The translations under genes and the position numbers were made by a program. Under the pieces are notes generated by a model. The model searched no databases. It was not told the DNA's origin and saw nothing but the letters and a program-made list of their open reading frames with translations. From JAAYCI01 sp031548875 (lineage in GTDB: Bacteria; Bacillota; Clostridia; Oscillospirales; Ruminococcaceae), in contig JAVBQQ010000010.1 of the NCBI GenBank assembly GCA_031548875.1, positions 1 through 43,920 on the forward strand: 43,920 nucleotides of DNA. The letters are read 5' to 3'. Positions 16,030-24,434 of this stretch are shown here, one piece after another (within the stretch, counting starts at the first letter, position 1; every line of letters starts with the position of its first letter).

Positions 16030-16437
16030 TCACAACCCTTTTTTGAAAAAAGTCTCCAACTTCTTTTTGATGCGCAGCCATCGTTTGGATATGGCCTGCT
16101 GGCTGACGCCCAATTTTTCTCCCATCTGGGCCTGTGAGTACCCGCCAAAAAACATTTCATGGACGAAGGCCAGATCCTTTGGGGACAGCATGCGTAATGC
16201 TTGATGAAGATGTTCATTTTCGATAAAGCGCAGCCAGTCTTCAGGTGTCTGGGCGGCGATGTGGTTTTCGATAGCGGCTTCATCCGCGATGGACATCGTG
16301 TAGCCGTCAAACCAGATGCCGGTAGGGGTGATATGTTTGGCCGCGTTGTCGTTTCCGCGGTATTCGTTCTTTTGGCTGTTTGATGCCACTTTCTTGCAGT
16401 AGGCGGCGTGATTTTTGATTTGTTTCTCTGTAGCCAT
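16030..16437 (-). CDS. Sigma-70 region-4-like helix-turn-helix protein
   Basis: 135 aa. The C-terminal half has the sigma region 4 / sigma-like HTH pattern: LSPKDLAFVHEMFFGGYSQ, then MGEKLGVSQQAISKRWLRI as recognition helix, then a basic tail. The N-terminal half has no region 2. Such short sigma-like proteins are common regulators in clostridial conjugative elements. GGGAGG precedes the ATG. It is transcribed on its own before the hairpin-rich leader of the recombinase genes and may regulate excision or transfer; this is inference. Confidence 0.8.
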   Translation of the reverse strand: MATEKQIKNHAAYCKKVASNSQKNEYRGNDNAAKHITPTGIWFDGYTMSIADEAAIENHIAAQTPEDWLRFIENEHLHQALRMLSPKDLAFVHEMFFGGYSQAQMGEKLGVSQQAISKRWLRIKKKLETFFKKGL

Positions 16438-16529
16438 ATTGGCCTCCCATTTTTTTGAAGTTTTGCGCGGAGCAGAACTTCTGCGTGGGAGGCGCGCGGA
16501 TGGGTGGCGTACAGAAAAAAGATAAAACG

Positions 16530-16567
16530 CAAAACGCCGCGGCCCTATGACAGGCCGTGGCGCTTTG
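16530..16567 (-). terminator. Terminator between the SLOG gene and the sigma-like gene
   Basis: A 15-base stem with one mismatch and one G-T wobble (16530-16544 with 16553-16567) and an 8-base loop. On the minus strand it is followed by a T-rich tract. It would end transcripts of the SLOG gene. Confidence 0.7.
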
Positions 16568-16656
16568 TGTTATAAGGTTGGGGCGTTCCAATGGGTGTCC
16601 TGTGTGCCGCATGCCGCCGTCCCCTTACAGGGGAGCGCGGAACAAGGTAGGCACTG

Positions 16657-16702
16657 GTTGCCAATTCCCCTCCTTTGTCGATGTAAGGGGAATTGTAGCA
16701 AC
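16657..16702. repeat. Long inverted repeat downstream of the SLOG gene
   Basis: AATTCCCCT (16663-16671) pairs with AGGGGAATT (16686-16694), and the outer GTTGC (16657-16661) with GCAAC (16698-16702). A smaller hairpin, CCCCT/AGGGG, lies just before it at 16621-16633. The 220 bases from 16568 to 16787 contain no gene; they may be a 3' untranslated region or a protein-binding or nicking region. Confidence 0.5.
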
Positions 16703-16787
16703 GCAACTTATTCTTTGGTTATTACTTGATTGTAATCCACTTGTACTATTCCGATATTATTCGACAAGTCAATATTTTTCCGAGCGG

Positions 16788-17339
16788 CTATCTGACTTCG
16801 GGCCTGGAAGGCCCTGGTTGCCCGTCCACCATTACACTCAGTGTTGTGGGGTGGATCGTCGTGATGCGCCGACCCAATTGATCCGCATATTTGACAGTAT
16901 AGGCTGCGCCTCCATACTGTTCCCCATCGTATACCGCGATCAGATTACGGGCGCAATCGACCAGGTAGCGGTTGCGCTCGAACATGCATTCCCGCGTGTA
17001 CCGGGAGGAGATCAGCACGACTTCGTCGGCGCTGGGCAGGATGACGTCGTAATACAGATGTCGCTGCTCCGGTGTCCATCGGCTCGCCTGGGTAGGGCAG
17101 GGGCGCACTGCAATAAGACGAATGTCCGGATACGCGACTTCGCGCAGGTTCAGGACAGCCAGAGCCGCCCATTGGTCGGCGCCCAGAGCCATGCCGGTAT
17201 AGAAATCCCGCACACCTGCCTGGATTTGTTGTTCGATCTGGTAGGCCAATACCTCGATCAATTTCCGTGAGGCCTGTGATTTTTCGTCGTATCCCAGCCG
17301 GTCGGGACGGTGGCCTGTGAACGCACATGCATGTTCCAT
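16788..17339 (-). CDS. SLOG-family protein (YpsA/DUF1273-like)
   Basis: 183 aa from the ATG at 17339, which has AGGAGG in front (GGAGGTTACC). It begins CAFTGHRPDRLG and contains FYTGMALGADQWAA and a late NRYLVDCARNLIAVYDG, the Rossmann-like SLOG nucleotide-binding pattern of YpsA/DUF1273 proteins. SLOG domains sense or process nucleotides and appear in prophages, conjugative elements and defence loci. It is divergent from the XRE regulator, with a shared palindrome between them. Biochemical role unknown. Confidence 0.8.
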   Translation of the reverse strand: MEHACAFTGHRPDRLGYDEKSQASRKLIEVLAYQIEQQIQAGVRDFYTGMALGADQWAALAVLNLREVAYPDIRLIAVRPCPTQASRWTPEQRHLYYDVILPSADEVVLISSRYTRECMFERNRYLVDCARNLIAVYDGEQYGGAAYTVKYADQLGRRITTIHPTTLSVMVDGQPGPSRPEVR

Positions 17340-17382
17340 GGTAACCTCCTGTTGGCATCTGTTTGGCATCGATGTGCCCGTG

Positions 17383-17410
17383 ATGCAGTAGTATTTTGAA
17401 TATACTGCAT
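17383..17410. promoter_or_regulatory. Palindromic operator between SLOG and XRE genes
   Basis: ATGCAGTA (17383-17390) and TACTGCAT (17403-17410) form a perfect 8-base inverted repeat with a centre that is itself partly symmetric (TATT..AATA). It overlaps a TTTACA-like -35 and TACTAC-like -10 reading toward the SLOG gene and lies about 60 bases before a TATAAT (17472-17477) for the XRE gene. It is the natural candidate binding site for the XRE protein. Confidence 0.6.
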
Positions 17411-17501
17411 GTAAAGCATAATGTCACGCGAAATAACGCATGTCAGGAAGATTCGGTGCAAATGTGTCGCCTATAATGAAGAGGAAAGTAGGTGGTGCTT
17501 C

Positions 17502-17852
17502 ATGTTGGGCGAAACATATACCCTCGAATGGGTGCTGGATTTCATTGCAAACCGCATCAGGGGCTTGCGGGAGGAGAAGTGCCTGTCGGCCATGGGGCTG
17601 AGTCTGTCCATTGGGCAGAACAAGACCTATATCCAGAAGATCGAAAACCGGCAAGCCAATGTCTCCATCGAAGGCCTGTACAACATCTGTGAATACCTGG
17701 GTGTCACCTTCGAGGAGTTTTTTGACACCCGGGCACAACACCCGGCCCATGTGCAGGAGTTGGTTGCGCTCGCGAAGCCGATGGACGGTGATTCTATTGG
17801 CCTGTTAATTGATATGGCGAAGAAGATAGAGCAGGCAGAACAGAGAAGGTAA
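17502..17852 (+). CDS. XRE-family transcriptional regulator
   Basis: 116 aa from the ATG at 17502 (AGGTGG 7 bases before). The lambda-Cro-type HTH occupies about residues 10-70: IANRIRGLREEKCLSAMGLS, then GQNKTYIQKIENRQANVS as turn and recognition helix, then LYNICEYLGVTFEEFFD. A short helical C-terminus follows. TATAAT at 17472-17477 is a good -10 although no -35 is clear. It is one of the few plus-strand genes in the ICE and probably represses the divergent SLOG gene and itself through the palindrome at 17383-17410. Confidence 0.88.
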   Translation: MLGETYTLEWVLDFIANRIRGLREEKCLSAMGLSLSIGQNKTYIQKIENRQANVSIEGLYNICEYLGVTFEEFFDTRAQHPAHVQELVALAKPMDGDSIGLLIDMAKKIEQAEQRR

Positions 17853-17855
17853 AAG

Positions 17856-17931
17856 CAGCCGGCAGGCCGCACCCCGCAGGATTGGCACTTTGGAAGTGCG
17901 TATCCAGCGGGGTGTTTTGGTCTGCCGGCTG
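17856..17931. repeat. Long three-tier inverted repeat (possible terminator, small RNA or processing site)
   Basis: Three nested arm pairs on one axis: CAGCCGGCAG/CTGCCGGCTG (17856-17865, 17922-17931), CACCCCGC/GCGGGGTG (17870-17877, 17907-17914) and GCACTT/AAGTGC (17885-17890, 17894-17899). All 24 pairs are Watson-Crick. It starts 4 bases after the XRE stop. There is no T run, so it is not a classical terminator. 17932-18115 holds only further short palindromes (for example GGTCCA/TGGACC near 18035) and no gene. Confidence 0.6.
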
Positions 17932-18115
17932 TCCTGCCATGTCTGCACCACCGGCGGCATAAGGAAGGCTTGCCAAACACTTTTTCTTCTGCTCTTACCT
18001 TTCTTCAGGTGGGCAGTTCTGGGCGGTCCACCATGGACCGGGGCTAGGTCCACAAAAAGAACAGGGGAGCCCCTTGGCGGAAAAGTTCGATTTTGCGCTA
18101 TCCACCGCCTGGCGC

Positions 18116-18370
18116 TTATGCCAAAAAACACAGGTTGGAGCTGCAGCTGCCGTTTTCCCGGTAGCGCGGTTCCCGGCGCAGATGCCCCTCTTGCTCCAGG
18201 TCGCGCAGCGCCCGCTTCACCGTGCTGCGGGAGAGACTCAGCTCCCGCGCAATGGTGCGTATGGAAGGCCAGCACTTGCCATCCAAGTCGGCGCGATCGC
18301 GCAGGTACATGTACACCATCTTGGCCCGGTGGGGCAGTTCTGCGCTGTAGATGGACGCGTTGTGGCCCAA
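18116..18370 (-). CDS. Winged-helix (HTH_36-type) DNA-binding protein
   Basis: 84 aa, starting with TTG at 18370 (GGAGG 6 bases before), 3 bases after the VirD4 stop. The helix-turn-helix is plain: WPSIRTIARELSLSRSTVKR followed by ALRDLEQEGHLRREPRYREN, as in replication-initiator-type or GntR-type winged helices. It is the last gene of the conjugation operon and may regulate it or bind ICE DNA. Target unknown. Confidence 0.78.
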   Translation of the reverse strand: MGHNASIYSAELPHRAKMVYMYLRDRADLDGKCWPSIRTIARELSLSRSTVKRALRDLEQEGHLRREPRYRENGSCSSNLCFLA

Positions 18371-18372
18371 GA

Positions 18373-20241
18373 TTATCCTCCCCCTTTTTGTTGTATACGC
18401 TGCGCTTGCGCGGCGCTTCGGCGGAGGCGAGTGGACACTTCTGTCCGCGGCTCAGGTAGTCCCCCGCCGCTGGGCGGGCTTCCGGCGTGCACCCCCTTCA
18501 CGCCCGCCGCCTGCTCCCTATAGACGATGTCGTCCTCAGCGATGGCCTGCTCCAGTTCCTCTTTGTCAGCGTAATCCACCTTTCGGCTTCCCTTTTCCGG
18601 CAGTTCATACGGCTGCTCGAAGAGGATGCCCCACTCGAGGAACAGCCGCAGCCGGGTGCGCATGGGGCGCTCGCCGGTCTTCATCACGATGAAACTGCCA
18701 CGCGGCATGGCCTTCAGCTCGTCCGGGGTCATCAGCGGCCGCTCCATCATCTGCAACGTCTGGCTGGGGTCGTTTTTTCCTCGGCTGACCGAACCGCTGA
18801 GGATCGTGCGGCTGCCGAGTGCTTTGGAGAGGGTCTCCGCCGTTTCACTGGTGGGGGCAAAACCCCCGGCGATGACATCCTGGCAGTTTTCTGTGATGAT
18901 GGCCGCGCCGTCGGCACCATAGTTTTTGCGAAGCTGCCCGAGGGATTGCACGATGGGCACCATCAGCAGACCGCGGGAACGGGAGGCGCTGAACATCAGT
19001 TCCAGCGAGTCGATGGGCGGGATGGTGCCCAGCTCATCGCAGAAGAACACCACCCGTCGCTTGAGTTTTCCACCCTGTTCGTCGGCCACGGAAAGGATCT
19101 CGCGGTAAAACTGTTGGATAAACAATGAAACAAGGAAATATTTTGTATTGTCTTCCTCGGGAAGCACGATAAACACCGCACATTTTTCGTTGCAAAACAT
19201 CTCTGCGTCCACGGCGGTATCGAAGCAAAGCAGCTGTTCCATCTCGCTATCGATGAAGGCGTTGAGTCGGGAAAGCACTGTAGACATGACCGAGGCCATA
19301 GCTTGGTCGGAGGAGTGCAGGGCGGCGCCTGCAAACCAGCGGGCCTTGTGGTTAGGTGGCAACTGATCTATAAGGGCCTGGAACTGGGACTTGGGCTTCG
19401 CCTGGCTGTCCGGCGCCTGGGGTGCTGGCGCAAGCAGTTCTTGAATCAACTTGTAGGCGCTGATGATGTGGCGCTTTTCAACAGGCTGCCCGCCACCTGT
19501 TTCCCCTCGTGGCAGGTACTCCGCCATCATCAGCAGCACAGAGGTCATCAGGCCCTCGGCTGCGTCGTAGAAGAAGGCGTTGGGCCCGTATGCAGAGGAA
19601 TCGCCTGAGGTGTTGATTAAGGTTTTTGCGATGATCTTGGCATATTTTTCCGCTTTGGCCCGGGCGGTGAGATTGGAAAGGTCTGTACGCCAGAGATCCA
19701 TATGCCGATTGACCAGATAGAGAAAATTGAACCCGCTTGACCGGGTAGGATTGCGCAGATCGAGTACCGCCACCCGGTACCCATATCGCTCCTGGGCGAT
19801 ACCTGCGTAGTTTCGCACGAGGTCGCCCTTGGTGTCCGTTGTGAGGAAACTCATTTCGGTTGCGCAGGCATATTCCAGATTGGGGTAAAGGAAGTAGGCC
19901 GTCTTGCCGGCGCCGGAGGCGGCAATCATCATGACGTGGACGTCTCCCTCGTCTACTAGAGCCGTCACGTGGTCTCTCTTTCCTTCACTGCCCACGATGA
20001 CGCCCTGGCTGGTGGGCAGTTCCCACCCATCCCGCCACAACCAGGGCTTGAAGGGGACGTGAGTGTAAACGGTCCGACTTTCCTTCTTTGTGACGAAACG
20101 GGCGGTGCCGTGCTGGCCGTCGCCCACCGTGCGGGACTTGATGCCTCCTAGCGAGTAACGGTGGGACAAAGCAGACAGCCCGCAGATGATGATCATCATG
20201 CCGGCCATCACAAGGATCAGGGGTACGGTTTCGGTCGTCAT
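18373..20241 (-). CDS. VirD4/TraG-type coupling ATPase
   Basis: 622 aa from the ATG at 20241 (AGGAG 7 bases before; an upstream GTG at 20247 is less well placed). Type IV coupling proteins link the relaxase-DNA complex to the secretion channel and hydrolyse ATP. It has N-terminal hydrophobic residues (VPLILVMAGMMIIICGLSAL), Walker A AASGAGKTA near 107-115, TTDTKGDL, the Walker B-like VVFFCDELGTIPPI and the conserved SRSRGLLMVPIVQSLGQL. It follows the Toprim protein gene by about a dozen bases. Together with VirB4 and the relaxase it defines this as a self-transmissible element. Confidence 0.96.
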   Translation of the reverse strand: MTTETVPLILVMAGMMIIICGLSALSHRYSLGGIKSRTVGDGQHGTARFVTKKESRTVYTHVPFKPWLWRDGWELPTSQGVIVGSEGKRDHVTALVDEGDVHVMMIAASGAGKTAYFLYPNLEYACATEMSFLTTDTKGDLVRNYAGIAQERYGYRVAVLDLRNPTRSSGFNFLYLVNRHMDLWRTDLSNLTARAKAEKYAKIIAKTLINTSGDSSAYGPNAFFYDAAEGLMTSVLLMMAEYLPRGETGGGQPVEKRHIISAYKLIQELLAPAPQAPDSQAKPKSQFQALIDQLPPNHKARWFAGAALHSSDQAMASVMSTVLSRLNAFIDSEMEQLLCFDTAVDAEMFCNEKCAVFIVLPEEDNTKYFLVSLFIQQFYREILSVADEQGGKLKRRVVFFCDELGTIPPIDSLELMFSASRSRGLLMVPIVQSLGQLRKNYGADGAAIITENCQDVIAGGFAPTSETAETLSKALGSRTILSGSVSRGKNDPSQTLQMMERPLMTPDELKAMPRGSFIVMKTGERPMRTRLRLFLEWGILFEQPYELPEKGSRKVDYADKEELEQAIAEDDIVYREQAAGVKGVHAGSPPSGGGLPEPRTEVSTRLRRSAAQAQRIQQKGGG

Positions 20242-20253
20242 GTACACGCTCCT

Positions 20254-21249
20254 TCATTGTAATTCAATCGCCATGCTCATCTGCGTAGCAGAAGCGATGG
20301 GCGTCTCGTTACCACCCGGCTCAACAACCAAGTGATGTTCTGCCTTTGGCTTCAGATCCTCATTCCAGTCCTTGTGTATTGGTAGAAGCACTTCTGTATT
20401 ACGGTATCCCAGTTCTGCCAGTCGCGAGGTGAGTTGCTTTGTTGCGGCATGCCCCCGCTCGTCGTTGTCCAGGCAGAGAACCACCTGCCGCAGATGCGGG
20501 TTTGCGTACAACTGTCGGACCATCGCATGCTCCGCCACGCCACAGAGCGCCACGTAGCTGTGGCACTGCCAATGGTCAGGATGCAGGGCGATGAACGAAA
20601 GTAGGTCGATGGGCGCCTCGAACACAAACAGTCTGTCCGAACTGCCGATGTGGTGGAAGCTGTGGTCGGGGTCGGAGCCCTCCACGTTGCCGCGGAAGCT
20701 CTCGCCAAAAGAGTTAAGCCCCCGTTTGTGGGCGTGCTGGGGCGTACCGTTTTCATCACACCCCACGAAAATAGCATTATGATACACTTTCCCGCCATCC
20801 TTGGAAGGTTCAGCGCTCTCGTAAAGCATCTTGGCATGGGCGAAATGGGAGACGATCCCGGCCGGGATGCACCGCTGCCGGATGAGGTAGGCAAACACCC
20901 GGCGCATGTCGGTATGCCTGGGCGGCAGCGCAAAGGATTTCCGCTCCTGCTGCGACCGCTCCGCAAAGCCGGAGGGCAGAGGCTGAGTGCCTCTGCCCTC
21001 CAACAGCATGGTGACCGCCTCGGGATAGCTGCGGCCGTAGAAGCGCCGGACGAACGAGATCGCATTCCCGCCCTGCTGCTCCCCCTGGTCGTACCACTGG
21101 TTGCCCTTGAGCGTGATGTAAGGGTCGGTGGCCAGACGGAATTCTTTTCCCGAGCGTTTGAGTTCGACGCCCTGCAGCTTTAGGAAGGCGGGCAGGTCGA
21201 CCGACGCCGCCCGCCGCTTCTGGTCTTCAGTGAATAGGATGTACGGCAT
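20254..21249 (-). CDS. Toprim-domain primase-like protein of the conjugative element
   Basis: 331 aa from the ATG at 21249 (AGAGGTGG 5 bases before). The N-terminal part resembles the DUF3991/CHC2-like region of mobile-element primases (TLKGNQWYDQGEQQGGNAIS). The second half is a Toprim fold with FEAPIDLLSF (conserved acid) and VVLCLDNDERGHAA (DxD motif). No zinc-binding CHC2 cysteines are evident. It sits between relaxase and coupling protein, where it could prime replication of the transferred strand or stabilise the excised circle. Confidence 0.85.
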   Translation of the reverse strand: MPYILFTEDQKRRAASVDLPAFLKLQGVELKRSGKEFRLATDPYITLKGNQWYDQGEQQGGNAISFVRRFYGRSYPEAVTMLLEGRGTQPLPSGFAERSQQERKSFALPPRHTDMRRVFAYLIRQRCIPAGIVSHFAHAKMLYESAEPSKDGGKVYHNAIFVGCDENGTPQHAHKRGLNSFGESFRGNVEGSDPDHSFHHIGSSDRLFVFEAPIDLLSFIALHPDHWQCHSYVALCGVAEHAMVRQLYANPHLRQVVLCLDNDERGHAATKQLTSRLAELGYRNTEVLLPIHKDWNEDLKPKAEHHLVVEPGGNETPIASATQMSMAIELQ

Positions 21250-21270
21250 ATGGACCACCTCTCTTGTTTT

Positions 21271-22830
21271 TTATGAACCCAATGAGATCTCTTGCTCCTG
21301 CTCGGGCAGGTGGATTTCACTGCGGCCTTTTTTGTGCAGGAGTTCCCGGTGGCGCTTGCGGTCAAGGACCATCCGCTTACCGCTATCGCGCGCAGGCGGT
21401 GGCGTGGCAGAAAACACCCGCCCGATGCCGGCCAGCAAGCGTGTGCCCGCCAAGAGCACCGCACCGCGCGCCCACTGGTCGCGCTGGGACAACAGAAATC
21501 CTGCTTGCGCGTTGCCCCGGTCGGCCGCCAGTGTCAGCCAGTGGGCCGCGGTCTGCTCGTCGCGCAGCTCGGCATCCCCGAACAGGTAGAATCGGCCCAG
21601 CAGAAACTGCGCATAGGCACTGCCGGCTTCGGCGGCTGAGGTGAGTTCTTCCAGATCGCCAGACTTCATCTTGTCCGTCATCTGGGGATGCGATTCTGAT
21701 GCCAGCGACAAATCACCCCGCATGAGATTCACCGCTTCCCGCACTACGAGGTTGCGGATGGATTTAAATTCCTTGTTCCGGGATAGCGGGACATATGGCT
21801 CGGGCGTGTCCCGGTAGCTCTGCACGACCGCTTGCCGCTCCTTCCACCAGCTGGCATAGGCGGCAGCAACGCGCGGGTCTTTCTCCAGCGCATCGACGAC
21901 CCTGTCCACGAGTGCCTTCACCGGCGGCCGCAGGTAGCCGTACACCAGTTTGCCGCTGTGATGACGCAGCCGCCCGGCCAGTTCCTCCATCAGTTCCATG
22001 ACTTTCGTATTGTCCAGCACACCGTTTTGCATCCCTTCGGCCAGCATGCGCAGCGTCTCCCGGGCGGCGGTGTTCGTCTCCGTTCGGTACAACGTCTGCC
22101 GCTGGTAGATCTCTTCCAGGTCACATCGGAAGAGGTCCCGCACGAGCTCCGACTTGATGCCCCGGATGCCATCCTTCGTGAGGAAGCCTTTGGACGGATC
22201 TTTTGAGTAGCAGAGCATGTGCACGTGGGGGTGGTGCCCCTCATCGTGGAAGGCCGCGTACCAGACGAGGTCGTCGAGCGGGATCTTGAGATGCTTGGCG
22301 AAGGTGTCCGCGTGGGCGCGCAGCAGGGCCCGCCAGTTTTCGGCGTTGTCATAGCCCAGCCGGGCGGCGTCCTCCCTGCGCAGCGAGAGGATGGGCACCC
22401 ACACGTTGCCCGGATGATTCCGGATCTCCTCGGCCACCTGGGAGAGGACGATAGGCCCATCTTCCGCGCCAAACAGACCATGCGTGCCCATCCGGGCCAC
22501 GCCCGGGCGCTGGGCGACATAGGACGCATATCCTGCCCGCCCTTCTGCCGCCATGCGGTTGTCCTCCAGCGCGAGGCCGATGAACTCCGAGGCGTTGCCC
22601 CTCGTTGGATTTTCGAGATAGTCTTCGTATTCGAAGAATTCCTTTGCAGAGGGGAAATCCCGCAGGATGCGTGCGATCAGGGTACGTTGCTGTTCGGTGG
22701 CCGGCAGTTGGCGTTTTGCGTCCGGCACCAGTTCTACGCCATCCCGCGTGGCGATGTAGGCGGCATAGCCGCCGCGGTCGCGCTTCGCCCCGGGCGGCAG
22801 GTAGGGGCACTTGAAGATGAGCCGGGGCAT
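21271..22830 (-). CDS. Relaxase of the MobP3/MobL type with C-terminal Sel1-like repeats
   Basis: 519 aa. The relaxase nicks oriT and pilots the strand. The metal-binding three-histidine motif is clear (AAFHDEGHHPHVHMLCYS), and the N-terminus has tyrosines in GGYAAYIATRDG and Y-rich stretches where the catalytic Tyr of MOBP enzymes is expected. Unusually, residues about 415-470 read like two Sel1/TPR-type repeats (AEAGSAYAQFLLGRFYLFG and HWLTLAADRGNAQAGFLLSQ), probably a protein-contact module. Its ATG overlaps the stop of the RHH gene by one base. oriT was not identified. Confidence 0.92.
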   Translation of the reverse strand: MPRLIFKCPYLPPGAKRDRGGYAAYIATRDGVELVPDAKRQLPATEQQRTLIARILRDFPSAKEFFEYEDYLENPTRGNASEFIGLALEDNRMAAEGRAGYASYVAQRPGVARMGTHGLFGAEDGPIVLSQVAEEIRNHPGNVWVPILSLRREDAARLGYDNAENWRALLRAHADTFAKHLKIPLDDLVWYAAFHDEGHHPHVHMLCYSKDPSKGFLTKDGIRGIKSELVRDLFRCDLEEIYQRQTLYRTETNTAARETLRMLAEGMQNGVLDNTKVMELMEELAGRLRHHSGKLVYGYLRPPVKALVDRVVDALEKDPRVAAAYASWWKERQAVVQSYRDTPEPYVPLSRNKEFKSIRNLVVREAVNLMRGDLSLASESHPQMTDKMKSGDLEELTSAAEAGSAYAQFLLGRFYLFGDAELRDEQTAAHWLTLAADRGNAQAGFLLSQRDQWARGAVLLAGTRLLAGIGRVFSATPPPARDSGKRMVLDRKRHRELLHKKGRSEIHLPEQEQEISLGS

Positions 22831-23258
22831 CAGTCGCCGCCCTCGTCCAGATCATCCATCCACTCCCGGTCCCGGATGGCCTCCTCCAGGCGCAGCATGC
22901 CGTTCGTCCGTTTGAGGTCCTGGATTACCCGGCCGCGGATTTTGGAGAGGTTCAGCCCATCGATGCCCTCGTAGGTGGAGAGGACCCGGGTGAGCGTCCC
23001 GAGCTCCGCCGCCTGCTTGAAGAGGTTGCGGCTAAGTCGGTGCTCACTGTCCTGGACGGCGCCTTTGAGGACCGACAGCAATGCGCTACTCAGGAAATCG
23101 GTGGCGTCCTGTGCAGAGAGGTAGCCCGCATAAAACCGGATCGCCCTCTCGATGAACTCGTTCTGGCTCTGGCAGTTGTCCCGGGGACAGAGGTCGACCA
23201 CCAGCTTTTGCAGCTCGGGCGTGATGCGCAGGGCGAATTTGATTCTTTGCTCAGACAT
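22830..23258 (-). CDS. Ribbon-helix-helix relaxosome accessory protein
   Basis: 142 aa from the ATG at 23258 (AAGGGG 5 bases before; a GTG 15 bases upstream is in frame but poor). The first 50 residues are a ribbon-helix-helix pattern (KFALRITPELQKLVVDLC, then SQNEFIERAIRFYAGYLS), followed by a helical region. It overlaps the relaxase start, as MobC-type accessory proteins do, and should help the relaxase recognise oriT and autoregulate. Direct repeats TTTTCAAT lie just upstream. Confidence 0.85.
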   Translation of the reverse strand: MSEQRIKFALRITPELQKLVVDLCPRDNCQSQNEFIERAIRFYAGYLSAQDATDFLSSALLSVLKGAVQDSEHRLSRNLFKQAAELGTLTRVLSTYEGIDGLNLSKIRGRVIQDLKRTNGMLRLEEAIRDREWMDDLDEGGD

Positions 23259-23273
23259 TTGAACCCCTTTCAC

Positions 23274-23321
23274 TTTTCAATGGTACCGGCAGTTTTCAAT
23301 CTGTCCCGCATCCGATATACT
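23274..23321. promoter_or_regulatory. Divergent control region with direct repeats and a promoter
   Basis: TTTTCAAT occurs at 23274-23281 and 23293-23300, 19 bases apart, between the RHH/relaxase genes and the plus-strand coiled-coil gene. The second copy provides a TTTTCA -35 with 17 bases to a TATACT -10 (23316-23321) for the plus-strand gene. RHH proteins bind short direct repeats, so this is a candidate operator and possibly part of oriT. Confidence 0.5.
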
Positions 23322-23354
23322 GTTATCAGAACTCATTTCTTCTGGAGGTACATG

Positions 23355-24284
23355 ATGACACTGGCCGAGATACGGGACAGGCTGCGGGCGTTGCCGACTT
23401 TGTTGGCCAAGCAAACTCGGTTGGCGGAACTTCTGGCCCAGAGCCAGGAAGAGGTTACCAACCTGTTACGGGCGTATGAGAAGGAACAGCGGGATGTAGA
23501 GAACCTGGAGAAGGAATCCTTCTCGAATTTCGTCCTGCGTACAGTCGGGCGCTACGACAAGAAAGCGGAGCGCGAGATACAGGAAGAGGTGGAGGCCAAG
23601 GCGCGCTATGACAAAGCGCTCGTCCACCAGCGGGAACTGGAACGGGAGTTGGCAAGGCTGACTGGCGCCATCCGGGAGCTTGAATCCCTGTCACGGGAGT
23701 ACCAATCGCGGCTGGAGGAGAAACGGCTAGAGTTGCAGGGCCGCCTCACGCAGCCCCAGGGCCAGCAGTTGGCAAAGCTGGAACAGGAACGCCTGTGGCT
23801 GCTCACCCAGGCGACGGAGGTGAATGAGGCAAGCCATGCCGCGATGCGCGCCCTCGATACCGCCCGGCAGGCATACGATTCACTCGACCGCGCCGATGGC
23901 TGGGCCACCTGGGATGTGTGGGGCGGCAGGGGGATTCTCACCCATATCGCCAAGTACAATCATGTGGATGCTGCGGAGACCGCTTTTAACACACTGACGA
24001 CCCAGCTGTACCGGCTGCGAACTGAACTGGCTGACGTGCAGGGCTTTTCTTCCCCCGCCCTTTCTGAAATTTCCTCCACAAATAGGGCGCTGGATTTCTG
24101 GTTTGATAACATCTTCACCGACCTCGCCGTGCGGAACCAGATACGGGACAACGCTTCCCAATTGGAAAGCCTGCTGCATGCGCTGGAAACCGTCCAGCAG
24201 TCGCTGCATGCAAGAGGCCGGGAGATACAAATCCAACTGGAACGGAACAGCAGACAGCAGGAAGACCTGCTGGTTGGGGCATAA
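23355..24284 (+). CDS. Coiled-coil protein of unknown function (opposite-strand ICE gene)
   Basis: 309 aa from ATG 23355 (GGAGG 6 bases before; ATG 23352 also possible). Most of residues 1-160 and the last 70 are long charged heptad-type helices (for example QSQEEVTNLLRAYEKEQRDV), with a short less regular segment (DGWATWDVWGGRGILTH) between. No signal peptide or membrane segment is seen. It has its own promoter (TTTTCA-17-TATACT) and is divergent from the relaxosome genes. It may be a cargo or host-interaction protein; I do not recognise a family. Confidence 0.75.
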   Translation: MTLAEIRDRLRALPTLLAKQTRLAELLAQSQEEVTNLLRAYEKEQRDVENLEKESFSNFVLRTVGRYDKKAEREIQEEVEAKARYDKALVHQRELERELARLTGAIRELESLSREYQSRLEEKRLELQGRLTQPQGQQLAKLEQERLWLLTQATEVNEASHAAMRALDTARQAYDSLDRADGWATWDVWGGRGILTHIAKYNHVDAAETAFNTLTTQLYRLRTELADVQGFSSPALSEISSTNRALDFWFDNIFTDLAVRNQIRDNASQLESLLHALETVQQSLHARGREIQIQLERNSRQQEDLLVGA

Positions 24285-24434
24285 GGGCAATCACTTGTGT
24301 AATGGGAGTATCATGTGCATGACATCAGCTCTGATACCCGGAACACCCTCGTTCCCTTGTTTCTTTTCCGCAAGCTGACTCTGCGAGTGACCTCGAGGCC
24401 CCCAATGTGACCCCATGTCCGAAAGCCCTTCCGA

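Noticed and set aside
15846..16532. 228-codon minus-strand ORF overlapping the sigma-like gene
   Set aside because: It is a different frame of the same DNA, Pro/Arg/Ser-rich and without a ribosome site, while the 16030-16437 frame has a clear HTH.
16568..18115. oriT of the ICE
   Set aside because: Several inverted repeats could serve, as could 23259-23351, but no known nick consensus was recognised, so I do not assign one.
23040..23354. Upstream extension of the coiled-coil gene
   Set aside because: It is antisense to the RHH gene and would bypass the promoter and GGAGG at 23344.
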